From NCBI RefSeq assembly GCF_000150275.1, contig NW_002060977.1, positions 238,288 to 302,287 of the forward strand: a stretch of DNA of 64,000 bases, in the 5' to 3' direction. How positions within the stretch are numbered: the stretch's first letter is position 1; each line of letters opens with the position of its first letter. Below the pieces are notes generated by a model that saw only the letters and a program-made list of their open reading frames with translations, made no database searches and had not been told where the DNA came from. Source of the stretch: Trichoplax adhaerens (taxonomy: Eukaryota > Placozoa > Uniplacotomia > Trichoplacea > Trichoplacidae). Below are positions 30,101 through 36,004 of the stretch, in pieces. A program made the position numbers and the translations under genes.

Positions 30101-32713
30101 TACTGTTGTCTGCATTAAGGGAGCAGTAGCTAAAATTAATATCTAATTCAGTAAATGATTCTAATGTTAATTGTATTAACTATGACTTATGAACTATTGA
30201 GGAGTAGTATATAAATGCAGTATATCGTGAAATAAAGAATTTCTCCAACTTAGTGTTTAAAGTAAAATACGAGGCGTTTAAGTCTTTCTGTAGTCTGCTA
30301 GTAGAGCAAAAGTGTTTGTGATAGTGCAGATATCGTTCCTTGATACGTGGTTCAAGGAATTGACTTATTGATCGTATACTGCGTTATCTTGTTGCAAAGC
30401 TGTTTTGTGACAATTACACATTATTACTACAAATAGTTATAGCTATTTTCTATCGATAAATTATAGACCAGATAAAGCAGTTGTATTTGCAGCATACTCA
30501 TTTACTATGAAAAATTTTCTGTAAAAATCAAGCTAAATTAGGGGTGCTACAATTTATACACTGCGATAAGGAAACGTGAAGAAAAAGTCTATAAGTAACT
30601 AATGACTTAAACGCTCTTTTACTAAACGTTAAATGCACACAGCAAAGTACTGTAAAAATCGAACTTTCATTAGCATAGATACATCTACAACTTTTCGTAC
30701 TCACTGCTCAGTCCAAAATGTTTCCGTTTATATAAGGACCTTCTAACTTGTAAACAACAACAGTATTATTGTTATATTTTACTGGGAAAGACATCTCGAA
30801 CCGAGATGGTCTTTACATAGTTATTCTATTAGCAACAATTTTTAATCTATTACAAATACTTAATCTTGATTTAAGTATGTTTGTTGTCTAGTTCTAATAT
30901 CATAAGCTAGAACTTGAATCATCTTACTAATATCTACACACAATAACAAACAATATCAAATATGCAATAAACTATCACAAATAAAGTGCACTTTAAAGCA
31001 TTACTTATCTTACCTAGTACTACAAATACGGATATTTTCCATATTAACTGCTACTGTACTATTAAACTATCCCAACGATAAGGTAATACCGTAATAAGGG
31101 GTTGCACTACAATACTTGCAAGCTATGATAAATATTACTGAAATAATAATTAAAAAATTAACCTAGATTACGTATAGCAGTGAATTTTATGCTAATGTCG
31201 GTCTTATCGCTTCACACTCTAGATCAATAACTGGCAATCCATTAGTTAATATACAAAAAGAATCCTTTTATTCTCTTCCTAATCTCAAACAAATGTAAGA
31301 TTTTAAGTTTTTACATAGCAAATTTTCAAATTTACTGCGGCAACGTAGGGATTCCAATTTACATATACTAAGTCGGTTTAGCTTACTTAGAGCTAATAAA
31401 TCGAGAAATTTCATACGACAATTTTAAAGCAATCTCTAAATTAGTAAGTCGAACAGTTATCAATGGTCTGAAATCTTGATTTAATCCGTTCATAATTTAG
31501 ATTTTCATCAAGGGAATATTTATGCTGCATAGCTCCTGCAAGTATTACTCTTTGCACTCCATATATTGCACAAGATGCTTTTACAACGTGCTCTAATATA
31601 TTATCACACTTATCGCTCAAGTTGTTTGTTTGGATAATAGGGATTTTAGCCCTATTCGGTAATTTAACAGTTCTCTACATCAATTTATATAAGATAAAAC
31701 AAAGAACGGAACCAGTTCCAATGTTACTTATTACAAATTTAGCGGTATCTGATTTAATGATGGCTGGTTATATGCTAATTATTGGAAGTGCAGATCTGAC
31801 GTATCACGATATATACGCTTTTAATGCAGAAGTCTGGTTAAGAAGTTTTACTTGCGTACTTGCTTGTTTTCTTTGCTGTACTGCAAGTTTAATGTCAGTT
31901 CTGATGATGATCACCATTAGTTTTGATCGCTATATTTATATCGCATTTCCATATTCCGCTAAAAGATTATCACCACAACATGCTAAGGTTATTATTTTGA
32001 TACAGTGGATGATATGCTTCGTCTTCGTGGGCTTACCGGTTGCGTACAGTTACAAAGCTGATGGTGATTTAAGAATTTATGAATATACAAGTATCTGCAT
32101 GGCTAGTAATTTTAGAAACTTTCATTTTCGTGTATGGATTATTGGATACCTTACTATCACATTAATTTGTTGGCTAACTACATGTCTAATGTACTCCCAT
32201 ATGTTTATAGCGATTCATAATACGTCGAGGGCCGCTACATCTCGAGCACACGATGGTGGTAAACGAATTGCTATGAGACTATTTGCTATCGTTATAACGG
32301 ACTTGATTTCTTGGGTGCCTTATTATGCGTATATGATCCAAGTAATGATCGATCCTACCGATAGTGGTAGCGTAGTTTTACAATTTGCGATTATAGTAGC
32401 CCTACCGATTAATTCAGCTATCAATCCATACTTGTATACAATGAGTAGTCCAACATTTCTGCAGTCAGTTAGACATCACGTCAGATCCTGTAGCTGTAAG
32501 AGCAAAATGACTGTGGGTCAAGGTAATTCTTCACCGTTAAAAAATGACAATGTAATCAATTTGGATAGAAGAAGTACTTCTTGGGTTGATAGTAGGGTCG
32601 TTGGTACCGCATCACCATCTGTGGTGCATATAGTGCAAAGTGATTTAAGTAAGAAATTATATGCTTCGACATCTCAAACTAACACAAGAAGCGAGACAGA
32701 AGATGTGATGTAA
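3037..32713 (+). CDS. Gene 1: LRR-rich G protein-coupled receptor (LGR/relaxin-receptor-like) with about 40 LRR exons
   Basis: Multi-exon gene for a plasma-membrane receptor: a long extracellular leucine-rich-repeat array followed by a rhodopsin-type seven-helix domain. It is read as a cap exon (3037-3160), 38 well to fairly supported LRR exons plus three weaker ones (4216, 19433, 26556), and a terminal 7TM exon (31501-32713). Each LRR exon follows x-L-x-x-N-x-[IL]-x-x-I-x(4)-F-x-x-L-x-x-L-x-x-L, starts with the third base of a split codon and ends with two bases of the next, so all exons are phase 2 and interchangeable. Donors are mostly GTAAGT-like; GTTAGT, GTAGGT, GTATGT and GTAAAT also occur. 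Summed coding length is about 4.3 kb, about 1,430 residues. Known LGRs carry roughly 7-17 repeats, so the array is exceptional. The ligand is unknown; the hinge and 7TM resemble the relaxin-receptor branch. The signal-peptide exon is not located. An unseen gene boundary inside the array cannot be excluded, but no second 7TM exon or start lies within it. Confidence 0.8.
4216..4272 (+). CDS. Possible short LRR exon, gene 1
   Basis: 57 nt between TTCAG and GTATGT, phase 2 at both ends, encoding KLRYKTLKRIINCGSIYRM. It keeps the start and end of the repeat but lacks five middle residues and the conserved Asn. It may be a shortened repeat or chance. Confidence 0.35.
4471..4542 (+). CDS. LRR exon, gene 1
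   Basis: 72 nt from AAATAG to GTAAGA. Core reads DAMLTDIEPMAFEMCKNL; Asp takes the place of the usual Asn. No stop in the phase-2 frame. Confidence 0.75.
5078..5149 (+). CDS. LRR exon, gene 1
   Basis: 72 nt, acceptor ATTAAG, donor GTAAGT. Starts QFENNNVKSEFINL and ends HSSIKSL. The central Ile/Phe positions are weak. LTR family B (5174) begins 24 nt after the exon. Confidence 0.65.
5174..5797 (+). mobile_element. Solo LTR family B in gene 1 intron
   Basis: TG...CA ends, about 90% like 29784-30412 by eye. Flanks CTTTT and GTTTT give a 4-of-5 target duplication. TATATAAATGC at about 5592 is a TATA box. It contains a 61-codon open frame that starts with TTG, not ATG. Confidence 0.8.
6077..6151 (+). 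CDS. LRR exon, gene 1 (25 residues)
   Basis: 75 nt, acceptor TATAG, donor GTAATA (weak). Contains NKLPSNNLTKAFGYLSSLQH. The Asn lies late and the first half is irregular, but the frame is open and the phase correct. Confidence 0.55.
6748..6819 (+). CDS. LRR exon, gene 1
   Basis: 72 nt, acceptor TTATAG, donor GTAGGT. NLNHNRIRSLLYQTFIGLSS is a textbook repeat. Only 84 nt of intron separate it from the next exon, the shortest gap in this gene. Confidence 0.88.
6904..6975 (+). CDS. LRR exon, gene 1
   Basis: 72 nt, acceptor TTATAG, donor GTAAGA. NMTGNRIKYIFKNAFLPLQN fits every consensus position. Confidence 0.9.
8152..8223 (+). CDS. LRR exon, gene 1
   Basis: 72 nt, acceptor TTATAG, donor GTTAGT. 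NLESNEIVSISREIFAGLPM is intact. The first five residues and layout resemble gene 2 exon 51647 (NLESN), suggesting shared ancestry of the repeats. Confidence 0.88.
8636..8707 (+). CDS. LRR exon, gene 1
   Basis: 72 nt, acceptor TTATAG, donor GTAAGT. NIGSNNINSISSIAFATDFN carries Asn, Ile and Phe at the expected spacing. Confidence 0.88.
8912..8983 (+). CDS. LRR exon, gene 1
   Basis: 72 nt, acceptor TTCCAG, donor GTAAGA. VMSYNNFTSISFGLLENLAT is a good repeat, with Leu for Phe at the late hydrophobic position. Confidence 0.88.
9142..9213 (+). CDS. LRR exon, gene 1
   Basis: 72 nt, acceptor TTTTAG, donor GTAAAT. NYDSNNLDSIYPEDLSYLRS is a good repeat; the last position is Met/Ile. Confidence 0.85.
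9415..9486 (+). CDS. LRR exon, gene 1
   Basis: 72 nt, acceptor AATTAG, donor GTAAGT. SLAENRLALLFHNTFHDLNN is intact. Confidence 0.88.
9691..9710. repeat. TA microsatellite
   Basis: About nine TA units just before the acceptor of exon 9719. Similar tracts lie at 40392-40418 and 41373-41389. Confidence 0.95.
9719..9790 (+). CDS. LRR exon, gene 1
   Basis: 72 nt, acceptor ATTAG, donor GTAAGC. YLQNNEIEVIEDGAFHNLQK fits perfectly. A TA microsatellite sits within 30 nt of its acceptor. Confidence 0.92.
9791..11635. other. Gene 1 intron, 1.8 kb, no recognised element
   Basis: AT-rich sequence with an inverted-repeat segment near 9960-10030. A patch near 10325-10360 reads EFSNLKEIY, LRR-like, but has no usable splice sites. 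Confidence 0.5.
11636..11704 (+). CDS. LRR exon, gene 1 (23 residues)
   Basis: 69 nt, acceptor ATTAG, donor GTAAGT. KLSRNIIAEISLPFWSLPNL then RKL; one residue shorter than usual between Ile and Phe. Confidence 0.85.
12441..12518 (+). CDS. LRR exon, gene 1 (26 residues)
   Basis: 78 nt, acceptor GGCAG, donor GTAAGA. FLDQNAIIYSDIVNGTFQNL then TGLELL; two residues longer than usual, still in register from the Phe onward. NGT is a possible N-glycosylation site. Confidence 0.82.
13399..13406 (+). promoter_or_regulatory. TATA box upstream of a small intronic ORF
   Basis: TATAAAAG lies 133 nt before the ATG at 13540. It is outside the flanking LTR C, so it may belong to an older element or small gene. 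Confidence 0.35.
13540..13627 (+). pseudogene. Small ORF interrupted by LTR C
   Basis: ATG start, then MNSEVEIASIYSFKDRAHAE and on to the LTR border at 13628. Past the LTR and one copy of its target duplication, the same frame stays open for roughly 18 more codons to a TAA. No family recognised; a decayed first exon or a retroelement leader ORF are both possible. It sits on the same strand as gene 1, inside its intron. Confidence 0.4.
13628..14167 (-). mobile_element. Solo LTR family C with exact target duplication
   Basis: Runs from TGTCACAAAC to CTCCGTAACA, flanked on both sides by AACAT (13623-13627 and 14168-14172). On the minus strand it has GGTATAAAAGG, the promoter, and begins with an imperfect hairpin CGGAGC-AAA-GCACCG. 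No internal retroelement genes adjoin it. Confidence 0.9.
14626..14697 (+). CDS. LRR exon, gene 1
   Basis: 72 nt, acceptor TGCAG, donor GTAAGT. DLRGNYISTLGNRSFQGLGN is intact; NRS is a possible glycosylation site. Confidence 0.92.
14916..14987 (+). CDS. LRR exon, gene 1
   Basis: 72 nt, acceptor GGAAG (purine-rich tract, weak), donor GTAAGG. RLADNIIMTIEPGTFQDLSS is intact, which supports the site despite the poor polypyrimidine tract. Confidence 0.85.
15221..15292 (+). CDS. LRR exon, gene 1
   Basis: 72 nt, acceptor TTGTAG, donor GTTAGT. GLKQNFIAEVTDQSITGLSN; Ile stands at the Phe position. Confidence 0.85.
15693..15764 (+). CDS. LRR exon, gene 1
   Basis: 72 nt, acceptor TTTAG, donor GTATGT. 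DLASNSVSYVALTSYNGPAK; first half canonical, second half loose, but AKLQTL closes it properly. Confidence 0.78.
16047..16118 (+). CDS. LRR exon, gene 1 (degenerate)
   Basis: 72 nt, acceptor TTCAG, donor GTAAGC. NLRSMNLYSLENLNVDTLSQ; the Asn is one position late. Length, phase and sites are normal. Confidence 0.7.
16231..16302 (+). CDS. LRR exon, gene 1
   Basis: 72 nt, acceptor TTCAG, donor GTATGC. DLYRNKIRRLEWSSTFEYID is a good repeat. Its first seven residues, DLYRNKI, recur exactly in gene 2 exon 56331, also followed by a Trp, so the two may be paralogous repeats. Confidence 0.85.
16452..17394 (-). mobile_element. Solo LTR family C carrying a nested LTR D
   Basis: Same family as 13628-14167. 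Flanks GTTGT and GCTGT match 4 of 5. It is interrupted at 16561-16873 by LTR D, so C inserted first. Confidence 0.85.
16561..16873 (-). mobile_element. LTR family D nested in LTR C
   Basis: Flanked by CGGTC on both sides (16556-16560 and 16874-16878), sequence that is single in the other C copy. It is 313 nt, against 443 in full D copies, so it has an internal deletion. Confidence 0.85.
17682..17753 (+). CDS. LRR exon, gene 1
   Basis: 72 nt, acceptor AATTAG, donor GTAAGT. NLSYNQIRSFSAVSLMNLTS is intact. It lies just after the nested C/D LTR insertion. Confidence 0.9.
17899..17970 (+). CDS. LRR exon, gene 1 (degenerate)
   Basis: 72 nt, acceptor TTTAAG, donor GTAAGT. HNLIKKVMKTDVKNTINLNK; the Asn is lost to Lys and the repeat is unusually Lys-rich. 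Confidence 0.65.
18110..18480. repeat. Repeat family H, copy 1
   Basis: Close match to 22210-22577, from the block ATATTACAATACTGATAG to TTCTGGAAACATTTATT. It contains a hairpin TTACGATTAAGTAATCGTA. Ends are not TG...CA and no target duplication was seen. An open frame spanning it begins with a non-ATG codon and is not claimed as a gene. Confidence 0.7.
18969..19040 (+). CDS. LRR exon, gene 1
   Basis: 72 nt, acceptor TTTTAG, donor GTAAGA. DISSNRLHQIEDGSFINAKN is a canonical repeat. Confidence 0.92.
19196..19261 (+). CDS. LRR exon, gene 1 (22 residues)
   Basis: 66 nt, acceptor TATAG, donor GTAAGT. YINDNDIRNIAFTKDIWSLE then NL; shorter by two residues. Confidence 0.85.
19433..19507 (+). CDS. 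Possible degenerate LRR exon, gene 1
   Basis: 75 nt open in phase 2 between TTTTAG and GTAAGA. FTSTSDFGSALVYATSVLII; hydrophobic spacing is only vaguely LRR-like. It could be a decayed repeat still spliced in, or a chance open segment. Confidence 0.4.
19566..19637 (+). CDS. LRR exon, gene 1
   Basis: 72 nt, acceptor ATTTAG, donor GTAAGT. YASSNKLEELSGVVFSSLVH is canonical. Confidence 0.9.
20085..20156 (+). CDS. LRR exon, gene 1
   Basis: 72 nt, acceptor CAATAG, donor GTAAGA. DLSTNNFKTIDSEALTSLKS is canonical. Confidence 0.9.
20236..21248 (-). mobile_element. LTR family A, old, carrying a nested LTR D
   Basis: Diverged A sequence from TGTGATGTAACTG to ACGTCACA, flanks AATTA and AATTG (4 of 5). 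LTR D interrupts the last 25 nt at 20783-21225; A resumes on the far side with ATACTATGTTACG. Confidence 0.75.
20783..21225 (-). mobile_element. Solo LTR family D nested in LTR A
   Basis: 443 nt, TGTCACAAAC to CCGTGACA, with TCCTA duplicated exactly on both sides (20778-20782, 21226-21230). The terminal hairpin is CACGGTA-GTTCG-TACCGTG. Confidence 0.92.
21741..21812 (+). CDS. LRR exon, gene 1
   Basis: 72 nt, acceptor AATCAG, donor GTAAGT. YLEDIGLKSLSRINFAELNL; Ile replaces the structural Asn. Confidence 0.8.
22210..22577. repeat. Repeat family H, copy 2
   Basis: Matches copy 1 at about 90% by eye over about 360 nt. It runs directly into a truncated LTR B at about 22589, so H was cut or joined by that insertion. 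Confidence 0.7.
22589..23088 (-). mobile_element. LTR family B, 5'-truncated on the plus-strand side
   Basis: Matches 50861-51489 from GATAACG onward and ends CACTGTCACA. The first about 25 nt and some internal blocks are missing. No target duplication. Confidence 0.75.
23688..23759 (+). CDS. LRR exon, gene 1
   Basis: 72 nt, acceptor AATAG, donor GTAAGT. ILGNNDIEAIFQHQFSGLND is canonical. Confidence 0.9.
23913..23984 (+). CDS. LRR exon, gene 1
   Basis: 72 nt, acceptor TTGTAG, donor GTAAGT. DLSKNLIIKVPDDTLQNMIS is canonical, with Leu for Phe. Confidence 0.88.
24127..24198 (+). CDS. LRR exon, gene 1
   Basis: 72 nt, acceptor TTTCAG, donor GTAGGT. YLNENKLSEFDAHIICSNRD; second half divergent, with a Cys. 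Confidence 0.8.
24199..25550. other. Gene 1 intron, 1.35 kb, nothing recognised
   Basis: No LTR copy, LRR exon or ORF seen on either strand. Confidence 0.5.
25551..25622 (+). CDS. LRR exon, gene 1
   Basis: 72 nt, acceptor AGGAG (weak), donor GTAAGT. LQSNQIRKVIDRRCLGGYTN then LRKL. Good repeat despite the poor acceptor. Confidence 0.82.
25796..25876 (+). CDS. LRR exon, gene 1 (27 residues)
   Basis: 81 nt, acceptor AATAG, donor GTAAGG. NMNNNLLDDTFDQSLKSADL then FQYLDDL; an extra three residues in the middle. Confidence 0.78.
26316..26390 (+). CDS. LRR exon, gene 1 (25 residues)
   Basis: 75 nt, acceptor TTTAG, donor GTAAGA. NLGRNKITHFPKHLISISRK then NLRTL. Confidence 0.85.
26556..26621 (+). 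CDS. Possible LRR exon, gene 1 (22 residues)
   Basis: 66 nt open in phase 2 if the acceptor is CAGAG; a better acceptor, TACAG, three bases upstream gives the wrong phase. FQPFNDKLCGETSSIGCRPY; two cysteines, weak LRR spacing. Donor GTAAGT. Confidence 0.42.
26815..27368 (-). mobile_element. Solo LTR family A with exact target duplication
   Basis: TGTGATATATACC to TTACATTGCA, flanked by GAAAC on both sides (26810-26814, 27369-27373). The minus strand has TATA then AATAAA about 100 nt later, the expected U3-R order. Confidence 0.92.
27942..28016 (+). CDS. LRR exon, gene 1 (25 residues)
   Basis: 75 nt, acceptor TTGTAG, donor GTAAAT. DISGSNLKILSRGSFAHIQN then NLVAL. Confidence 0.85.
28196..28273 (+). 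CDS. LRR exon, gene 1 (26 residues)
   Basis: 78 nt, acceptor CTCTAG, donor GTAAGT. YLNDNNLTRIDVYDLFNVTN then DKLQEL. NNL and NVT give possible N-glycosylation at the latter. Confidence 0.88.
28432..28503 (+). CDS. LRR exon, gene 1
   Basis: 72 nt, acceptor CTGCAG, donor GTAAGT. HLANNELTTISTKRKYKLQA; the Phe position is Tyr in a basic patch. Confidence 0.85.
28680..28760 (+). CDS. LRR exon, gene 1 (27 residues)
   Basis: 81 nt, acceptor TCCTAG, donor GTAAGT. NLRGNKITTVCGNRTTLDLS then TPNVEVL. NRT is a possible glycosylation site. Confidence 0.87.
29092..29163 (+). CDS. LRR exon, gene 1
   Basis: 72 nt, acceptor TTGCAG, donor GTAAGT. QLDNNFIRNLEKGCLYNFLK is canonical. The intron that follows is about 2 kb and holds LTR B. 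Confidence 0.9.
29784..30412 (+). mobile_element. Solo LTR family B with exact target duplication
   Basis: 629 nt, TGTTACAGTG to TTTTGTGACA, with ATTAC repeated on both sides. Same length as 50861-51489. A 63-codon TTG-initiated frame differs from that at 5261 by an in-frame 6-nt indel. Confidence 0.92.
31223..31294 (+). CDS. Last LRR exon, gene 1
   Basis: 72 nt, acceptor CTCTAG, donor GTAAGA. SITGNPLVNIQKESFYSLPN then LKQ. GNP-L is typical of the final LRR in LGRs. It joins the 7TM exon across a 206-nt intron in the right phase. Confidence 0.92.
31501..32713 (+). CDS. Terminal exon, gene 1: hinge, seven-transmembrane GPCR domain and C-tail
   Basis: Begins after AATTTAG in phase 2 and runs 403 residues to TAA. 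Residues 1-41 are the hinge: the motif EYLCCIAP with C8, C9, C18 and C30 matches the cysteine hinge that precedes helix 1 in relaxin-type LGRs. Helices: TM1 about 42-63 with GN at 53-54; TM2 with N79 and D84 (NLAVSD); TM3 from C118 to DRY at 142-144; TM4 with W169; C199 in loop 2, able to pair with C118; TM5 about 212-236; TM6 with SWVP at 270-273, where most family members have Cys for Ser; TM7 with NPYLY at 308-312 after LPINSA, a stretch shared with relaxin receptors. The tail has C330 and C332, possible palmitoylation sites, and is rich in Ser/Thr. An intronless 7TM region is typical of LGRs. The reading extends upstream of any initiator, so this exon is not a separate single-exon gene. 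Confidence 0.95.
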
Positions 32714-32751
32714 CTGATTACGTAAATGATAGTATATCTATAAGGTGTATA

Positions 32752-32757
32752 AATAAA
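32752..32757 (+). terminator. Polyadenylation signal AATAAA, gene 1
   Basis: AATAAA begins 39 nt after the stop codon of the 7TM exon, a plausible short 3' UTR. Confidence 0.6.
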
Positions 32758-34851
32758 TTGAGAAATTAATTATATATAAAATACTAAAGATAACGACAAG
32801 CTACGAGGTACCCTAAATTTGCTAATCTGATCAAATTACGGTACTGAATTTGAATTATTCTAAACTGTCAGTACAACCTTGGTCTGATCGAAAGTATCCT
32901 TTTAATTAATGCAAATTTAAAAATTCGCAGACTGCCAGACTATATTTGGTTTAGTTTATGAATATTGCACGCAACTTTGCATCAATAAGGAAAAGTTATA
33001 TGTCGTTTGTGGTAGGCACGAAGAAACATACGTAGTAATAGTACCTTCTATTCAGCCTATGTGCCAGGCGTTCCGTAGTGAAAGATGTAACTGATAGTTG
33101 TATAAGGTGTTGTGTTCAAGTAAAGCTGTTAATGTAATCTGCAATATTAAATAGTTATTTATTTACGAATTTAAATCTTTAATATTATGAAGTAGTGTTA
33201 TGTTTTACATGAATGCAGTAACATGCCTCATATTTTATTATGGCGTTGATGGCTAAATTTGATGTAGTTTGGTTAATAAAAAGAGATCTTATCGCATCAC
33301 TAATATTAGAAAAATATTTATAATTAATATTATTCACTGTTGATTATCAATAGCAGCTAATTATCTAAGAACGGTACCCAATTAGGCAAATTGATACATT
33401 ATAATGCAGGATTCCGAATATGTCACTATCTTCGATATTAGCAGCAGGGTAATCATATGGTCAACGGACAGATTCATAGAATCTATTGTTTTATTTTCTA
33501 TTATATGATGCTAGCCTGCTTGTAGGAGACTTCGTTGACGTAAATTGAACGAGCTTAATGTATTTAACAACCACCAGTAGAATCTGGTAATTTACTTCCA
33601 GCTCAGGATGTCCAATATTAGATTTTCGACACTTGTTAATTATTGCTCAGTTATTCTTAATTTCTGCAATAATAGTACGTATTTTTAAATTCTATCTTCA
33701 CCAAGACTATTAATTTATGAAAATTAGTTCCCAGATTGGATGTAATAGCTTAGATAAATTTTTTGCAGTCTAATAACTCTTAAACAAGGTTTTCGTAAAG
33801 AAGTGATTTATATGAATATCTATATTATATAATAAGTTTGTGTTCGTACAATTTATATAAGTTTGTATCAAAGTGTTGCCCTAGAAAATCTAGAGATAAG
33901 TCCATCATTCGGCTTACCATAGTCTTTTTATACATTTGTAAAGGGGAAAATAGAAGAACAAACCTCTGATGGTCGGATGTATATTTAAACATTACTTTTA
34001 AAGCTACTTTTCAGTTTTGCTCACAATTTTACCGCCTTAGATATCTAGCCTATGTTATCAAGTCAGATTTTGAATTGGATAATACTAAATTTTAGTAAAA
34101 CTACTCTCACGCAGCATGGCCGTAATTTCATTAAATATTCATACAGTTTGCTTTAGGTATTAGTGATTTCGTAAATAACTATAATAATCTGTAATGAGTA
34201 ATCCTACTGCAATCATTTTAGAAAATGGATAGAGGGCCTTATAGATTTGTAAATTTATTAATCCTTTTACAATGCCACATTTATTTATACTGATGCGTTT
34301 CCATTAGTTTATAAAAATTCGAATTTCGAAGATTTCCAGTAACTCCGATGAATTAATGCATATTAAGGTGTAATACTGTCTTAGACTACTGTAGGGCAAG
34401 CTCACAGAAAGAATAGATTAATAGCTTTATTTGAATGTATTAAATAGCCTCACGTAAGTTACGATAAGTCAATTTTGCAATAATATGACTACAAAAATTA
34501 GGTAATAAACAAATCATGGAAGAAGAAATGAAATGATCGAGCTGTAAATAAGACTTTGATATAAATTGTAATATATGTAGGTTTACACTAGGTAAGAAGA
34601 CTAAAGTAAGAGTTTATCGAGAAGAAAGTCAGAATTGCATTGAAAGGTTTATAGTAAAAGCAATGGATTATGACCGATTCTGATGTGAAATTCAATTCCT
34701 ATTTTAAATATAATAAATAGATAACGAATAGTATAAAAAAATACCAATCATTTACTAGGAGTCTCTCGTATTTAGAAACAAGATTACGAAAGTACCAGTA
34801 TACAAGGTTAGAATTTTATTATTGACACAATTTAGCAATATTCTTCTGTAT
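32758..34851. other. Intergenic region after gene 1
   Basis: No ORF or repeat recognised. AT-rich single-copy sequence within this window. Confidence 0.5.
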
Positions 34852-36004
34852 TGTAATGTAACTTAGTATTGTGATTGTAGACTGTTAGCCATGTTTAGTA
34901 TAATGTACGGTAGCGTAACTTCTATATTTATCTTAAGAGATATTTGGTAGCCATAACTATAGACTGTAGCGGTATGGACTCTATACTAGAGTACAGATGA
35001 CTATATACAGTAAGGTGTTGAGTTATCAATAAGGTTATAGGTAAAAATAGAACCGTATGTCATCTATTAGGATTTGGTTAATTCACTATACTTTGGCTGA
35101 TGTGAATAATGTCTACTTAAGCACTGTAGTCGTATCCGTATCGGGTTAATGATGGTCCGCAGTAGCATAGTTTTATTAATAAAATTGATTTAACCATGTG
35201 TAAAATAAGGTAAAAGGTTGCCATGTGGATTGTAGCTGCGAATGCTACGAAAGTATAAAAGCATGCCTTTTAGATTATTCTATTAATTCGTTCTAAAAGT
35301 CTTTAGTAGTAGTATTCGGCTAGAATAGAGCTATGTTACGGAGCCATGCTCCGAAATATTAATTGCTAAGTTAATTAAAATATCTCATTTAAATTATTGT
35401 TTGCTCCAGTAGCTTATTAGATATTAATGTTTATTCATAAGTACTTGTTCAATATTGTTGACATGTCGGAGCTAACACGCTTAGTCTGTAAACGTTAATT
35501 AATAACACCTTAAGTGTAAGATCAATTACTTTGCAGAGCCTTGAGGCTCTAGTTGCTATACTAGGATATGTATACTGTACAGTGTAAGCCGCTATTTCAA
35601 GAATATTCACAAGTGTACCATCGGCGAGACTATAAAAAGCGGAGCGCTAGCTTAGCTTCTCAGTTCTAGTTAGTCATTTGCAGGATCTTGTGACTATTAT
35701 TGCTAAGAATATTCTTACGTTTTTCTTTAGTACATTTTACGACTATGGCTAACGAAAATAAAGTAAAGTATTTAAACCTATTACTCAATAGTAGTTTTTT
35801 TGTGTAGCTGAGAGTTAGTTCAACTACGATAGGTCCCTAAGTTAGTTGGGAACACAAGTACTAGTGAAGATAGTGTTTAAGACCCGGTTTCTTGTTACAA
35901 AGAAGAAGATTTGTAACAAGCTGTGTGTAGTTAATCTTTGTATAAGAATCAATAAAGCCCTTATTTTTCTAAAATTTGGAATTTCGTGATCGGTATACAT
36001 CACA
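34852..36004 (+). mobile_element. LTR family A carrying a nested LTR E
   Basis: TGTAATGTAACTTAG to GTATACATCACA, flanks TGTAT and TGCAT (4 of 5). Interrupted at 35334-35918. AATAAA at about 35950 is its polyadenylation signal. Confidence 0.88.
35334..35918 (+). mobile_element. Solo LTR family E nested in LTR A
   Basis: TGTTACGGAGCCATGCTCCG start (a perfect-arm hairpin CGGAGC-AT-GCTCCG) to GATTTGTAACA. Flanks AGCTA and AGCTG match 4 of 5 and are single in other A copies. TATAAAAAGCGG lies at about 35630, and AATAAAG at about 35757. Confidence 0.88.
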
